From: Thiosulfatihalobacter marinus
Lineage (GTDB): Bacteria; Pseudomonadota; Alphaproteobacteria; Rhodobacterales; Rhodobacteraceae
Reading direction: 5' to 3'
DNA: 64,000 nucleotides
Assembly (NCBI RefSeq): GCF_016019955.1
Contig: NZ_JAECRZ010000009.1
Location: 100,286-164,285, forward strand
The notes under the pieces are model-generated. The model was not told the origin of the DNA, did not search any database, and saw only the letters and a list, made by a program, of their open reading frames with translations. Of the stretch, positions 27,484 to 35,798 are shown piece by piece. The first letter of the stretch is position 1, and every line of letters starts with the position of its first letter. Position numbers and translations under genes: made by a program.

Positions 27484-28635
27484 TCAGCCAGGCAGTCCCA
27501 GGACGGCCTTGGACAGGATGTTTCTTTGGATTTCGTTCGATCCACCGTAGATCGTGGTAGGTCTGGCCTTGTAGAAACTCGCCAGAACATCGACACTTAC
27601 GTTGCCGACCTGAAGCGGCCCGATGGAGCCGCCATCGGGACCGGCTGCTTCGATCATCAGCTCGGTGATGCGCTGGAAGCATTCAGTCACCCAAATCTTC
27701 AGCATGGACACATCCGCACCGAGCGTCTCGCCACGTTTGAGCTGATCTGCAAAACGGGCATAAAGCGCGGCATGATCTTCCACATCCAGTGCCGCCTGGG
27801 CAAAGCGGTCACGGAACACCGGATCGTCAAACGCGCCACGGCCACGGGCAAAGCTTTCAAGCTGTCCCAGAGCGTTCTGGGCCAGACTTGGCGAACCGAT
27901 GAAAATGCGTTCGAAGCTCAAGAGAGCCTTGGCCATCGTCCAACCCTTGTTCAGCTCGCCCACGAGGTTCTCGCGGGGCGTCCGTGCATTGTCAAAGAAG
28001 ACCTCGCAAAACTCGGTCTCGCCCGACAGGGTCGTGATGGTGCGCACCTCGACTCCGGGTTGATCCATCGGAGCGAGCAGGAAACTGATGCCCTGCTGTT
28101 TCTTCGGCGCATCGGGATCGGAGCGCACCAGCATGAAAATATGCGTGGCGTCATGCGCCATCGTGGTCCAGATCTTCTGTCCGTTGATGACAAAGTCGTC
28201 GCCGTCAATCTCTGCGCGTGTGCGCAGGTTCGCCAGATCGGACCCGGCGCCGGGTTCCGAATAGCCCTGACACCAGATATCTTCGCAACTCAGGATACGC
28301 GGCAGCCAGTAATCTTTTTGTTCCTGGGTGCCGAATTTGATGATCAGCGGCCCGACCATCTGCACGCCCATGTCGCGGCCGCGATTGACGCCCCAGCGCT
28401 GCTGCTCTTCGTAAAAGATCAGCAACTTGGCGGCGTTCAGCCCCATACCGCCGAATTCAGCGGGCCAGGCTGGCGCGACCCAGCCCTTGGCGTGAAGCTT
28501 GCGGTGCCAATGTTCGATCTCGGCGAACTTCGGTCGGTGCGGCAGGTGACGCAGCTCCTCGGGATATTCCGCCTCGAAGAACTGGCGCACTTCTTTGCGG
28601 AACTCTGCATCGGTCATAGCGTTCCAGTCGGTCAT
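27484..28635 (-). CDS. Acyl-CoA dehydrogenase, probable catalytic partner of a heteromeric pair
   Basis: A 383-residue dehydrogenase. Features are PAWPAEFGGMG, YSEPGAGSDLANLRT and the C-terminal TTIYGGSNEIQRNIL. The YEGT Glu is Gly here; a Glu in LLSFERIFIG, at the helix-G site, is the candidate base. The start MTDWNAM overlaps the stop of the next dehydrogenase gene by 4 bp (ATGA). Adjacent, overlapping, dissimilar dehydrogenase genes are a hallmark of the alpha2-beta2 steroid side-chain dehydrogenases (FadE/ChsE pairs) of actinobacteria, so a heterotetramer is likely (inference). Confidence 0.9.
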   Translation of the reverse strand: MTDWNAMTDAEFRKEVRQFFEAEYPEELRHLPHRPKFAEIEHWHRKLHAKGWVAPAWPAEFGGMGLNAAKLLIFYEEQQRWGVNRGRDMGVQMVGPLIIKFGTQEQKDYWLPRILSCEDIWCQGYSEPGAGSDLANLRTRAEIDGDDFVINGQKIWTTMAHDATHIFMLVRSDPDAPKKQQGISFLLAPMDQPGVEVRTITTLSGETEFCEVFFDNARTPRENLVGELNKGWTMAKALLSFERIFIGSPSLAQNALGQLESFARGRGAFDDPVFRDRFAQAALDVEDHAALYARFADQLKRGETLGADVSMLKIWVTECFQRITELMIEAAGPDGGSIGPLQVGNVSVDVLASFYKARPTTIYGGSNEIQRNILSKAVLGLPG

Positions 28636-29756
28636 TGTGCTGCCCCCTCTGCTTCGCGTGCCTCGAACCATATCCGCCTGTGATAGGCATCGTCGCCCAA
28701 CCAGGCCGACAGCACCAGCGCCCGGTTCAGGTAGAGCCCGATATCGAACTCATCCGTGTACCCGACGGCCCCGTGCAGCTGGATGGCGTCGCGGGTGATT
28801 TTCTTGGCGGCCGTGACGGCGCGCGCTTTGGCGCGGCTGGCAATCGGGGCCCGAACCTTCGGATCGGTTTCGCTGTCCATCTGCGCAAGCGCCTCCCGCA
28901 CTCCGGCCTGCGCGACCTCGCACATCACGTTGAGGTCGACGGCACGGTGCTGGATGACCTGGAATGATCCGATCGGCTTGTCGAACTGCTCCCGCGTCTT
29001 GATGTAGTCGAGCGTGATCTCGAAGGCGCGCTCGCTCAGGCCGACAAGCTCGGCCGCGGCAAGCGCCGTTGCATCGGCGACAGCCTCGGCCAGTGCAGTG
29101 AGAACCGCACCGCTGCTGGCCAATTCCGCGGCCGGAGTTCCCGAAAACGAAAGCTCGCCCAGAGAGCTGCCATCCGCCTGCGTCCGCTTGTCGATGACAA
29201 GCCCCTGCGCGTCTGCCTCAGCCAGAACCAGAACCGGACCATCATCCTGTTCGGCCACGACAAGGAACCCGTGCGAACCGATCGCACCGACGACCCAGGC
29301 CTTGCTACCGGTCAGCTTTCCGTCCGCGTATCGGCAGGTCGCATCGGCAGGCGCCCCGTCGGGGCCGCGTTCCTGCCAGGCAACCGCCAATGAAATTTCG
29401 CCGCCGATGAGCTGTGCCATCTTCGGATGATCCGGACAAAGGCGGCGCAGAAGGCCGAGGCTCAGACCGATCGTCGACACGACCGGTTCCGGGGCAATCA
29501 CACGGCCGACTTCCTCGGCGATGACACCCCCGGCGGCTAGGCCCATGCCAAGCCCGCCCTGATCTTCGGGCACCGCCACGCCGAAAACACCGGCCTCGGC
29601 CAGTTCCCGGACCATCTCCGGATCGAAACCGCCCCCGGCATCACGGAGTTGTCGGGCTCTGTCACTTCCGCCCGCCCGTTCAAACAACGTGCGCACGCTC
29701 TCGCGCAACAGGCGAAGGTCTTCTTGTTCGCTGGAAAGGATATCAGTTTGTGTCAT
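28632..29756 (-). CDS. Acyl-CoA dehydrogenase, probable non-catalytic partner subunit
   Basis: A 374-residue dehydrogenase-fold protein with reduced motifs: VPEDQGGLGMGLAAGG and a degraded mid-domain. The C-terminal half keeps QFDKPIGSFQVIQHRAVD and LHGAVGYTDEFDIGLYLNR, but YEGTNE is missing altogether and the protein ends EAREAEGAAQ. No helix-G Glu-Arg motif is evident (the segment reads ALAEAVADATALAAAELVG). This fits the beta-like partner of heteromeric dehydrogenases. It overlaps its partner gene by 4 bp and the upstream MaoC-type gene by 14 bp. Confidence 0.88.
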   Translation of the reverse strand: MTQTDILSSEQEDLRLLRESVRTLFERAGGSDRARQLRDAGGGFDPEMVRELAEAGVFGVAVPEDQGGLGMGLAAGGVIAEEVGRVIAPEPVVSTIGLSLGLLRRLCPDHPKMAQLIGGEISLAVAWQERGPDGAPADATCRYADGKLTGSKAWVVGAIGSHGFLVVAEQDDGPVLVLAEADAQGLVIDKRTQADGSSLGELSFSGTPAAELASSGAVLTALAEAVADATALAAAELVGLSERAFEITLDYIKTREQFDKPIGSFQVIQHRAVDLNVMCEVAQAGVREALAQMDSETDPKVRAPIASRAKARAVTAAKKITRDAIQLHGAVGYTDEFDIGLYLNRALVLSAWLGDDAYHRRIWFEAREAEGAAQ

Positions 29757-30192
29757 TTTGTTTTCGCTGGATCATCACGGGGGTGTCGGTCGAAAAAACG
29801 ACCTCGCCCTCGGGGTTTCTGGCGCTGAGCGTATAGTGCAAAACACCTCTGTCGGGCTTGCTTTTTGACGGTGTGACCGAGTTGACCGTCAGTTCGACAT
29901 CAAGGGGTTCGTTCGGGTGCACAGGCCGCAGCCAGCGCAAATTGTCAAAGCCCATGCCGCCGATATTGGCAACATCGACCATCATCTCGGTCATGACCGG
30001 CTTGAACACCTCAAGCATGGTCTGAAAGCCCGAGGCGATCAGGCTGCCATGTATGGCGGTTGCATAGTCTTCATCGGTGTGCAGCCGCTGCGGATCCCAT
30101 TCCTTGGCAAAGGCCTTTATTGAATCCGCGCTCATCGGAGCGCTGCGAAAGCGATAGACTTGGCCCGGCGAGAAGTCTTCCAGATACCTCAA
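29743..30192 (-). CDS. MaoC-like (R)-enoyl-CoA hydratase
   Basis: A 149-residue single-hotdog protein. The hydratase motif appears as WDPQRLHTDEDYA with Asp and His in the catalytic spacing, then GSLIASGFQTM; the C-terminal half has FDNLRWLRPVHPNEPL and a final beta strand. It would hydrate a 2-enoyl-CoA to an (R)-3-hydroxyacyl-CoA, taking the product of the overlapping dehydrogenase pair. It overlaps the transglutaminase-like gene by 4 bp upstream and the dehydrogenase by 14 bp downstream, so all four are probably translated as a coupled unit. Confidence 0.88.
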   Translation of the reverse strand: MRYLEDFSPGQVYRFRSAPMSADSIKAFAKEWDPQRLHTDEDYATAIHGSLIASGFQTMLEVFKPVMTEMMVDVANIGGMGFDNLRWLRPVHPNEPLDVELTVNSVTPSKSKPDRGVLHYTLSARNPEGEVVFSTDTPVMIQRKQNDTN

Positions 30193-30908
30193 GAGGCACC
30201 CTCCTTTGCGAAACCGTCATCGTATCCGCTCGCATCCTTGGATATTCGGATGCGGTTGAATTCTTCCAGCTTCGGATAGGTTTGCTTGAACGCCACCAGG
30301 AACTCACCCATCGGCGCGTCGAAATAGAGACCACGGTCGTTCACATATTCCATGTGCCGGTGATTCTGTTCGTCGAACTCATGAAAGAGCGCGTCGTGAT
30401 AGCCGTCGAAGACCAGGGGTTTGACCCCGAATCTTTCACACAGTTCCATGTTGAATGCAGGTGTCACCTTGTAGGCCTCATTCCCCAACCACAGCTGAAC
30501 ATAGCCGTGGTAGATAAAGAGATCGGTCCCCATCAACTCCTGCAACTTGGGTGTATTCAGGTGGTTGCGCACATCCGCGAACCCCAGAGCGGCAGGGATA
30601 CCCACAGCACGCAAACAAGCCGCCAGAAGAATTGCCTTGGGAACGCAAAACGCCGCTTCCGCCCCAGCGATACGGCTGGCACGGTAAGAGTCCTCATCCA
30701 GCGCAAAACAATAGGGATCATAGCGAATATCGTCGCGCACCGCTTCGAACAGGCGGATCGCCTTATCTCGATTGGTTGCGCCCACAGGAAGATCACGCAA
30801 AGCCGATGTCACGAAACCCTGCACTTCCAAGCTATCGCTTTCCACAAAGCGCGATGGCATGACATAACGCTCAGCTTCAGTCGGCAGGTCATCGTCAGAC
30901 TTGTCCAT
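30189..30908 (-). CDS. Transglutaminase-like (TGc domain) protein
   Basis: A 239-residue cytosolic protein (no signal peptide) with the papain-like transglutaminase core. The nucleophile is Cys88 in AAFCVPKAILLAACLR, and His134 lies in IYHGYVQLWL. The third triad position, usually Asp in a WxxLDPT-like strand, reads KVTPAFN, with Thr. Families of this type can be proteases, amidases or acyl-transferases; the role here is unknown. It is the first gene of the operon behind operator copy 2 and is coupled by a 4-bp overlap to the MaoC hydratase, so it probably acts on a pathway intermediate such as an amide or thioester. Confidence 0.8.
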   Translation of the reverse strand: MDKSDDDLPTEAERYVMPSRFVESDSLEVQGFVTSALRDLPVGATNRDKAIRLFEAVRDDIRYDPYCFALDEDSYRASRIAGAEAAFCVPKAILLAACLRAVGIPAALGFADVRNHLNTPKLQELMGTDLFIYHGYVQLWLGNEAYKVTPAFNMELCERFGVKPLVFDGYHDALFHEFDEQNHRHMEYVNDRGLYFDAPMGEFLVAFKQTYPKLEEFNRIRISKDASGYDDGFAKEGAS

Positions 30909-30923
30909 TGGACCCTCCTTTTT

Positions 30924-30965
30924 TCTAACAATTGTTAGATTACCGATTCAAAACCTGCCCGTCAA
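30924..30965 (-). promoter_or_regulatory. Promoter with operator copy 2 (perfect palindrome, 30924-30939)
   Basis: On the minus strand TTGACG (30965-30960) and TAATCT (30942-30937) are separated by 17 bp, a near-ideal sigma-70 type promoter. TCTAACAATTGTTAGA at 30924-30939 is a perfect 16-bp palindrome that overlaps the -10 and the predicted transcription start. It precedes the transglutaminase-like gene by 15 bp. The layout indicates repression. It identifies 30908 to 25422 as one transcription unit. Confidence 0.8.
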
Positions 30966-30971
30966 CGGGAT

Positions 30972-32108
30972 TTACTCTGTCTTTGGTTGGTCCAAGCCAT
31001 AACGCGTATTGTCTTCGCCCAGAGTGGCTGCAACTCCGACCGAATTTCCGGAAGAACGGAACTCCGGGGCAATTGGCAGCGGCAAAGCGGGCGCGTCCCG
31101 GCCGGAGATTTTTACGGTCCGCCCGAACACGTCACGCGCTTTGAAATGCGGGCCACGCGCCGCCTCGGCGGGCGTCTTCACGACCGAACAGCAGCAATCT
31201 GCCGCAGCCAGCAAAGGCTCCCAATGGGTCGAGGGGTGTTCCCTCAGACGACGTGCAACCTCTGCGGCACAGGCATTTGGATCGGACCAGTCATCGCGAA
31301 GGGCCACCGGCAAACCAATGACATCGCAGAACGACTGCCAGAACTTTTCTTCCAACGCGCCGACGGCGATCTGACGCCCGTCCGCAGCCGTATAAAGCCG
31401 ATACCGGGCCAGGCCACCCGTCAGACGGCTGCCACCGCTTTCGATGTTCTGCCCGGCAATCACACCTTCGGCATGGGCCCAATAGGCAAAGGCGAACGCC
31501 CCCTCGGCCATTGCGATATCCAGATGCGTCCCCTGCCCGCTTGCCTGCCGCGCAATCAGGGCCAGCAGGATATTCATCACCGCAGGATAGGTTCCGCCTC
31601 CGATATCGGCGACCAGCCCGAACGGGGCTGTTGGCTGGTCATCCGGTCCGCGACTGAGCGACAGGATACCCGCATCACCGACGTAGTTGAGATCGTGGCC
31701 GGCGGCGCTGGCCTTTGGTCCGGTCTGGCCATAGCCGGTGATCGAACAATAGATGAGACCGGGATTGATCTTTCGCACCGCTTCATAACCAAGCCCCAGC
31801 CGGTCCATCACGCCGGGACGAAACTGCTCTACCAGAACATCGGCCTTCTCGATCAAGGGGCGCAGACGTTCCACTGCGCCCCTTGACTTGAGGTCGATGG
31901 CCACCGATCGCTTGCCGTGGTTCAACACAGCAAATCCGATGCTCTCTCCGTCGATCTTTGGCTCCGTGTGGCGCGCGTCCTCGCCGGCTCCGGGCCGTTC
32001 GAACTTGATCACTTCGGCGCCAGCCTCGGACAGCATGAGCGTCGCCATCGGACCGGGAAGAAGTGTGCTGAAATCCAGCACCAGGATATCCTTGAGCGGT
32101 TGAGCCAT
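30972..32108 (-). CDS. Alpha-methylacyl-CoA racemase-like protein (CaiB/BaiF family)
   Basis: A 378-residue family III fold protein (ILVLDFSTLLPGPMATLML). His138 in AGHDLNYVGD and Asp168 in LVADIGGG are 30 residues apart, the acid/base pair of AMACR/MCR racemases. It probably interconverts (2R)- and (2S)-methylacyl-CoA esters so that one enantiomer-specific dehydrogenase can work on mixed substrates. The start MAQPLKD is used; an upstream TTG at 32126 would overlap the hydratase stop and is less likely. It is last in the operon DUF35, thiolase-like, hydratase, racemase. Confidence 0.85.
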   Translation of the reverse strand: MAQPLKDILVLDFSTLLPGPMATLMLSEAGAEVIKFERPGAGEDARHTEPKIDGESIGFAVLNHGKRSVAIDLKSRGAVERLRPLIEKADVLVEQFRPGVMDRLGLGYEAVRKINPGLIYCSITGYGQTGPKASAAGHDLNYVGDAGILSLSRGPDDQPTAPFGLVADIGGGTYPAVMNILLALIARQASGQGTHLDIAMAEGAFAFAYWAHAEGVIAGQNIESGGSRLTGGLARYRLYTAADGRQIAVGALEEKFWQSFCDVIGLPVALRDDWSDPNACAAEVARRLREHPSTHWEPLLAAADCCCSVVKTPAEAARGPHFKARDVFGRTVKISGRDAPALPLPIAPEFRSSGNSVGVAATLGEDNTRYGLDQPKTE

Positions 32109-32118
32109 CTTCACTGCC

Positions 32119-32976
32119 TCAGGCAAAGCGCGCCGCGCCGTTGTTCAGAACAACCACGTCGCGTGCAGGAATAGACGCTCGAAACCGGGCCTCGCCGTCC
32201 TCTTCCCAGATTTCGAACCGCACGGTTTCGCCGGGATAGACCGGAGCCGAGAACCGAACATCCAGACCGACAAGCCGGGCAGAATCATAGTCCAGCAACG
32301 TCTTGAGAATCGCCCGGGCGGCCAGACCATAGGTCGCCAAACCGTGCAGGATCGGGCGGTCGAACCCGACCGACCGCGCGACATCGGGGTCGGCATGCAG
32401 CGGGTTCATGTCGCCGCTGAGCCGGTAGATCAGCGCCTGGCGCGGAAGCGTCTCGATATCACATATGTGATCGGGCACCCGGTCCGGCAGCACCGCCGGC
32501 GTCGGGCCGGGCCTGTTCTCGCCGCCGAATCCGCCGTCGCCCCGGGCGAAGGCCGACATCGCGACGCGTGCCAGCTTGTCGCCGCTGTCCGCGTCGATGA
32601 TCTCGCGGCTTTGATAGATCACAGCGCCCTTGCCCTCGCCCTTGTCCGAGATGAAGTCGATCTGGCTGCGGCCGACAATCCGGCCATGTGTCGGCAGCGG
32701 CTTGTAGATGTCGAGCCACTGTTCTCCGTGCAGCACTTTTTGCCAGTTTACGCCGGTCTTGGGATCGCGCAGCCAGAAGCCGGGATACCCCAAAATGACC
32801 GCCATCGAGGGAACCGCCTTCAGACCGTCCTCATAGACAAAGGCCAGTTCTTTCTTGTCTGTCGGATCTTCGCCGAACCCCAGCCCGAGTGCGTAAAGGA
32901 TGGTATCCCGCTCGGTCAGAGTCTGCTTGATCTCTTCGAAATCCCAATTCGAAAGTGCTTCGAAATCCAGTGGCAT
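32119..32976 (-). CDS. Double-hotdog 2-enoyl-CoA hydratase 2 (MFE-2/MaoC type)
   Basis: A 285-residue protein made of two hotdog repeats. The N-terminal repeat starts with YALGLGFGEDP and includes VLHGEQWLDIYKPL. The C-terminal one has the hydratase-2 motif YRLSGDMNPLHADPDVA with catalytic Asp and His, then FDRPILHGLATYG. This is the architecture of the (R)-specific hydratase of peroxisomal multifunctional enzyme 2, which hydrates bile-acid precursor and branched enoyl-CoAs. It sits between the thiolase-like gene and the racemase gene and likely makes the 3-hydroxyacyl-CoA that the thiolase-like protein then cleaves. Confidence 0.9.
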   Translation of the reverse strand: MPLDFEALSNWDFEEIKQTLTERDTILYALGLGFGEDPTDKKELAFVYEDGLKAVPSMAVILGYPGFWLRDPKTGVNWQKVLHGEQWLDIYKPLPTHGRIVGRSQIDFISDKGEGKGAVIYQSREIIDADSGDKLARVAMSAFARGDGGFGGENRPGPTPAVLPDRVPDHICDIETLPRQALIYRLSGDMNPLHADPDVARSVGFDRPILHGLATYGLAARAILKTLLDYDSARLVGLDVRFSAPVYPGETVRFEIWEEDGEARFRASIPARDVVVLNNGAARFA

Positions 32977-32999
32977 GATCTTTCCTCCCTTAGTTGCCG

Positions 33000-34151
33000 T
33001 CAGAGCGTGTTTTGCGATCCAAGTATGGCCGTGACCTGACTGGACAGCACACCGCCGTTGCCATGCGCCAGCGCCAGATCAATATCCTTCAACTGAATGC
33101 CCGGCGCGTCGCCACGGATCTGACGAGCAGCCTCGATCACTGTGAAGATACCGTACATCCCGGGGTGCACACAGGACAGGCCTCCGCCATTCGTGTTCAC
33201 CGGCAAGGCCCCGCCAGGCGCGATGCGCCCGCCCTGGACAAAGGCCCCGCCATCGCCCTTGGCGCAGAACCCCAGATCTTCAAGAAACAGGATGGTATTG
33301 ATGGTGAAGGCATCATAGAGCTCGACCGCCTGGATATCCGCAGGGGTCACGCCGGCCGTCGCAAAGGCGCGCGCGCCCGAGTCGCGGGCTGCGGTCACGG
33401 TGAAATCCTTCATCTGCGAAATCTGCCGGTGCGAGCTTGCCGCAGCACTGCCCAGCACATAGACAGGCGCCTTCGGGAAATCCCGGGCGCGGTCCGCGCG
33501 GACCATTACGATCGCGCCGCCGCCGTCGGTGACAAGACAACAGTCGCGCACGGTCAATGGATCGCCCACCATGCGCGCACCCAACACGTCCTCGCGGGTC
33601 AGCGGGCCGCGCTCGAACGCTTCGGGGTTGTGCTGCGCCCAGGCCCGCGCAGCAACGGCCACGTCGGCCAGCTGTTCGCGGGTGGTGCCATATTCATGCA
33701 TGTGCCGCGCCGCCGCCATCGCATAGGCCGAGATCGGATAGCGCGGATTATACGGCGCCTCGTAGGCCGGCGGACGTGAAGCGGTCACGAGTCTGCCCGA
33801 CGCGGTGCGCTGGTTGGAGCCATAAACAATCAGCGCGACATCACACAGACCGGCGTCCAGCGCCATGGTCGCGGACGTCAGGTAGTTTACGAAAGACGAA
33901 CCGCCCGACATCGTGCCATCAATGAAACGGGGCTGGATGCCCAGATACTCCGCCGCCATAAGCGCCGGCATGCTGTCTTCCATCATGGTGCAAAACAGCC
34001 CGTCGACGTCGGACAGTTTCAGCCCGGCATCGCCAAGCGCCGCAAGCGCAGATTGCGCCATGACATCATAGGCCGTCAGGCCATGGGCTTCTCCGAAACC
34101 GGCATGACCGGTACCTACGATGGCGGATTTCCCCCGAAGTTCAGTGGTCAT
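33000..34151 (-). CDS. Thiolase-like protein lacking the nucleophilic Cys (predicted retro-aldolase, Ltp2 type)
   Basis: A 383-residue SCP2-thiolase fold protein. Where thiolases have NxxCAS, this one has DGTMSGGSSFVNYL, placing Ser82 at the Cys position (my alignment). The C-terminal His segment is kept (GGGLSCVHPGMYG), but the CxG-type end reads HGNGGVLSSQ. The immediately upstream gene encodes a DUF35 zinc-ribbon/OB protein with a 3-bp gap. In steroid catabolism, Cys-less thiolase folds (Ltp2) need a DUF35 partner and cleave beta-hydroxyacyl-CoAs by retro-aldol reaction. The same is proposed here as inference. Confidence 0.82.
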   Translation of the reverse strand: MTTELRGKSAIVGTGHAGFGEAHGLTAYDVMAQSALAALGDAGLKLSDVDGLFCTMMEDSMPALMAAEYLGIQPRFIDGTMSGGSSFVNYLTSATMALDAGLCDVALIVYGSNQRTASGRLVTASRPPAYEAPYNPRYPISAYAMAAARHMHEYGTTREQLADVAVAARAWAQHNPEAFERGPLTREDVLGARMVGDPLTVRDCCLVTDGGGAIVMVRADRARDFPKAPVYVLGSAAASSHRQISQMKDFTVTAARDSGARAFATAGVTPADIQAVELYDAFTINTILFLEDLGFCAKGDGGAFVQGGRIAPGGALPVNTNGGGLSCVHPGMYGIFTVIEAARQIRGDAPGIQLKDIDLALAHGNGGVLSSQVTAILGSQNTL

Positions 34152-34154
34152 GGC

Positions 34155-34532
34155 TTATCCCTCCGACGGCTTGAAAAGCACGGCCGGAACACCCTCGGCC
34201 TCGCCCACGAAGGCGGTTACCGGCATGTCGATGGCGACCTCACCCGGAGCAATGCCCTCGACCCGGCTCATCATCCGGACACCCTCATCCAGCTCGACGA
34301 CGCATACGTTGTAATCGCCGCCCCGTTCGGGCTTTCGGCGCACAACTGTTGTGGTGTGGACCCGTCCCTTGCCGCTAGCCTTCTTCCAAGAAATCGCGCT
34401 GCCATGACAATGGGGACACAGGACTCTCGGGAAAAAGTGATATCCCCCGCAGTCGTCGCACTTGGGCAGCAGGATCTCTCCCTCTGCCAGCGCGCGTTGG
34501 AAAAACTGGTCTGGTCGTTTGGCGTCCTGCAC
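34155..34532 (-). CDS. DUF35 (zinc-ribbon plus OB-fold) partner of the thiolase-like aldolase
   Basis: A 125-residue protein with a zinc ribbon of pattern C-x2-C-x10-C-x2-C (CDDCGGYHFFPRVLCPHC) followed by an OB-type domain with GRVHTTTVVRR and a C-terminal barrel strand. The start is GTG, chosen because AAGGAG stands eight bases upstream and the length is normal for the family. DUF35 proteins associate with thiolase-fold enzymes and stabilise acyl-CoA binding. As the first gene of the operon, next to a Cys-less thiolase homologue, it is the expected second subunit of a retro-aldolase. Confidence 0.88.
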   Translation of the reverse strand: MQDAKRPDQFFQRALAEGEILLPKCDDCGGYHFFPRVLCPHCHGSAISWKKASGKGRVHTTTVVRRKPERGGDYNVCVVELDEGVRMMSRVEGIAPGEVAIDMPVTAFVGEAEGVPAVLFKPSEG

Positions 34533-34573
34533 CGGCGTTCTCCTTCAAGCGATCCAGTCTTTGTCTAATCGTA

Positions 34574-34609
34574 TTGATTATGTTTCTAACAATTGTTAGA
34601 TTTAGTCAA
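34574..34609. promoter_or_regulatory. Divergent promoter region with operator copy 3 (perfect palindrome, 34585-34600)
   Basis: TCTAACAATTGTTAGA at 34585-34600 is identical to operator copy 2. For the + strand CoA-transferase gene, TTGATT (34574-34579) and TAGATT (34597-34602) are spaced by 17 bp with the palindrome between and over the -10. For the - strand DUF35 operon, TTGACT (34609-34604) is a plausible -35, but its -10 is weak. One bound dimer could control both directions. Confidence 0.75.
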
Positions 34610-34636
34610 CCTTTCAGGATCAATTGAGAGAAACTC

Positions 34637-35782
34637 ATGCCAGGTTCAGATTTAGCCCCCCTTTCCGGCAAACTCGTCGTTGCGCTGGAACAGGCAGTCG
34701 CCGCGCCTTTTTGCTCCTCGCGGCTGGCCGATGCCGGCGCGCGTGTGATCAAGATCGAACGCAAGGGAGCCGGCGATTTCGCCCGCGCCTACGATACCGC
34801 CGCCAACGGTGAAAGCGCCTATTTCACATGGCTGAACCGAGGCAAAGAATCGGTCGCCTTGGACATTAAAGCCGACGAAGACCGTGAAATCCTGCTCAGG
34901 ATGCTGGAAAACGCGGATGTGTTTATTCAGAACCTGCTGCCCGGCGCGCTGGCCAAGCTCGGGCTCGATTCCGCAAGTCTGCGAGAGAGGTTTCCGCGTC
35001 TGGTGACCTGCGACATCACCGGCTACGGAGAGGACGGCCCGATGCGCAACGCCAAGGCCTATGATCTTCTGGTGCAATGCGAAAGCGGCCTGGCATCGGT
35101 GACCGGCACGCCGGATGGACCGGGGCGGGTCGGCGTGTCGGTCTGCGATATCGCCACCGGCATGACAGCCCATGCCGGGATCTGCGAAGCGCTGGTCGGG
35201 CGTGATCGAACCGGCAAGGGCAGCGGCCTCTCGGTGGCCATGTTCGACGTCATGGCGGACTGGATGGCGGTTCCGCTTCTTTTTCACGACTATGCCAATC
35301 AGCCCACGCCCAGAACCGGGCTTGGTCACTCTGTCATATGCCCCTACGGCGCATTCCACTGCCGAGGCGGTGAACAGGTCGTCATCTCGGTCCAGAACAG
35401 CCGCGAATGGAACCGGTTCTGCGTACAGATTCTCGGCGACCCGGCCTTGGCCGATGATCCGCGATTCCATGATAATTCAGCCAGGATCGCGCACAAATCG
35501 GAACTCGAAGAGCTTATCAAGACCGTGTTCGGCGCGCACGAACGTGCCGAATTGTTGAAGCTGCTCGATGGCGCGGGCATTGCATCGGCGGCGGTGAACG
35601 ACGTTGCCGCGCTGTCGGATCACCCGCAACTTGATCGGGCGACCATCGGCACGCCCTCGGGACCTGTCAGCATCGCAATGCCCCCGATACGACGCGGCAG
35701 CACCGAAGCCGCGATCGGACCGTCCCCCGCATTGGACGCCGATGGAGCGGCCATTCGCGCGGAATTCGGTTCTCGTTCCTAG
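34637..35782 (+). CDS. Family III CoA-transferase (CaiB/BaiF)
   Basis: A 381-residue protein opening VVALEQAVAAPFCSSRLADAG. It keeps the family Asp in VCDIATGM, but the racemase His is Tyr (KAYDLLVQ), so CoA transfer from a donor thioester to a free acid is more likely than racemisation. The ending DADGAAIRAEFG is common for mesaconate/itaconate/succinate-type CoA-transferases, which I note only as resemblance. It is driven by the promoter with operator copy 3 and followed 16 bp later by another family member. Confidence 0.87.
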   Translation: MPGSDLAPLSGKLVVALEQAVAAPFCSSRLADAGARVIKIERKGAGDFARAYDTAANGESAYFTWLNRGKESVALDIKADEDREILLRMLENADVFIQNLLPGALAKLGLDSASLRERFPRLVTCDITGYGEDGPMRNAKAYDLLVQCESGLASVTGTPDGPGRVGVSVCDIATGMTAHAGICEALVGRDRTGKGSGLSVAMFDVMADWMAVPLLFHDYANQPTPRTGLGHSVICPYGAFHCRGGEQVVISVQNSREWNRFCVQILGDPALADDPRFHDNSARIAHKSELEELIKTVFGAHERAELLKLLDGAGIASAAVNDVAALSDHPQLDRATIGTPSGPVSIAMPPIRRGSTEAAIGPSPALDADGAAIRAEFGSRS

Positions 35783-35798
35783 AACAGGAAATCAACCC

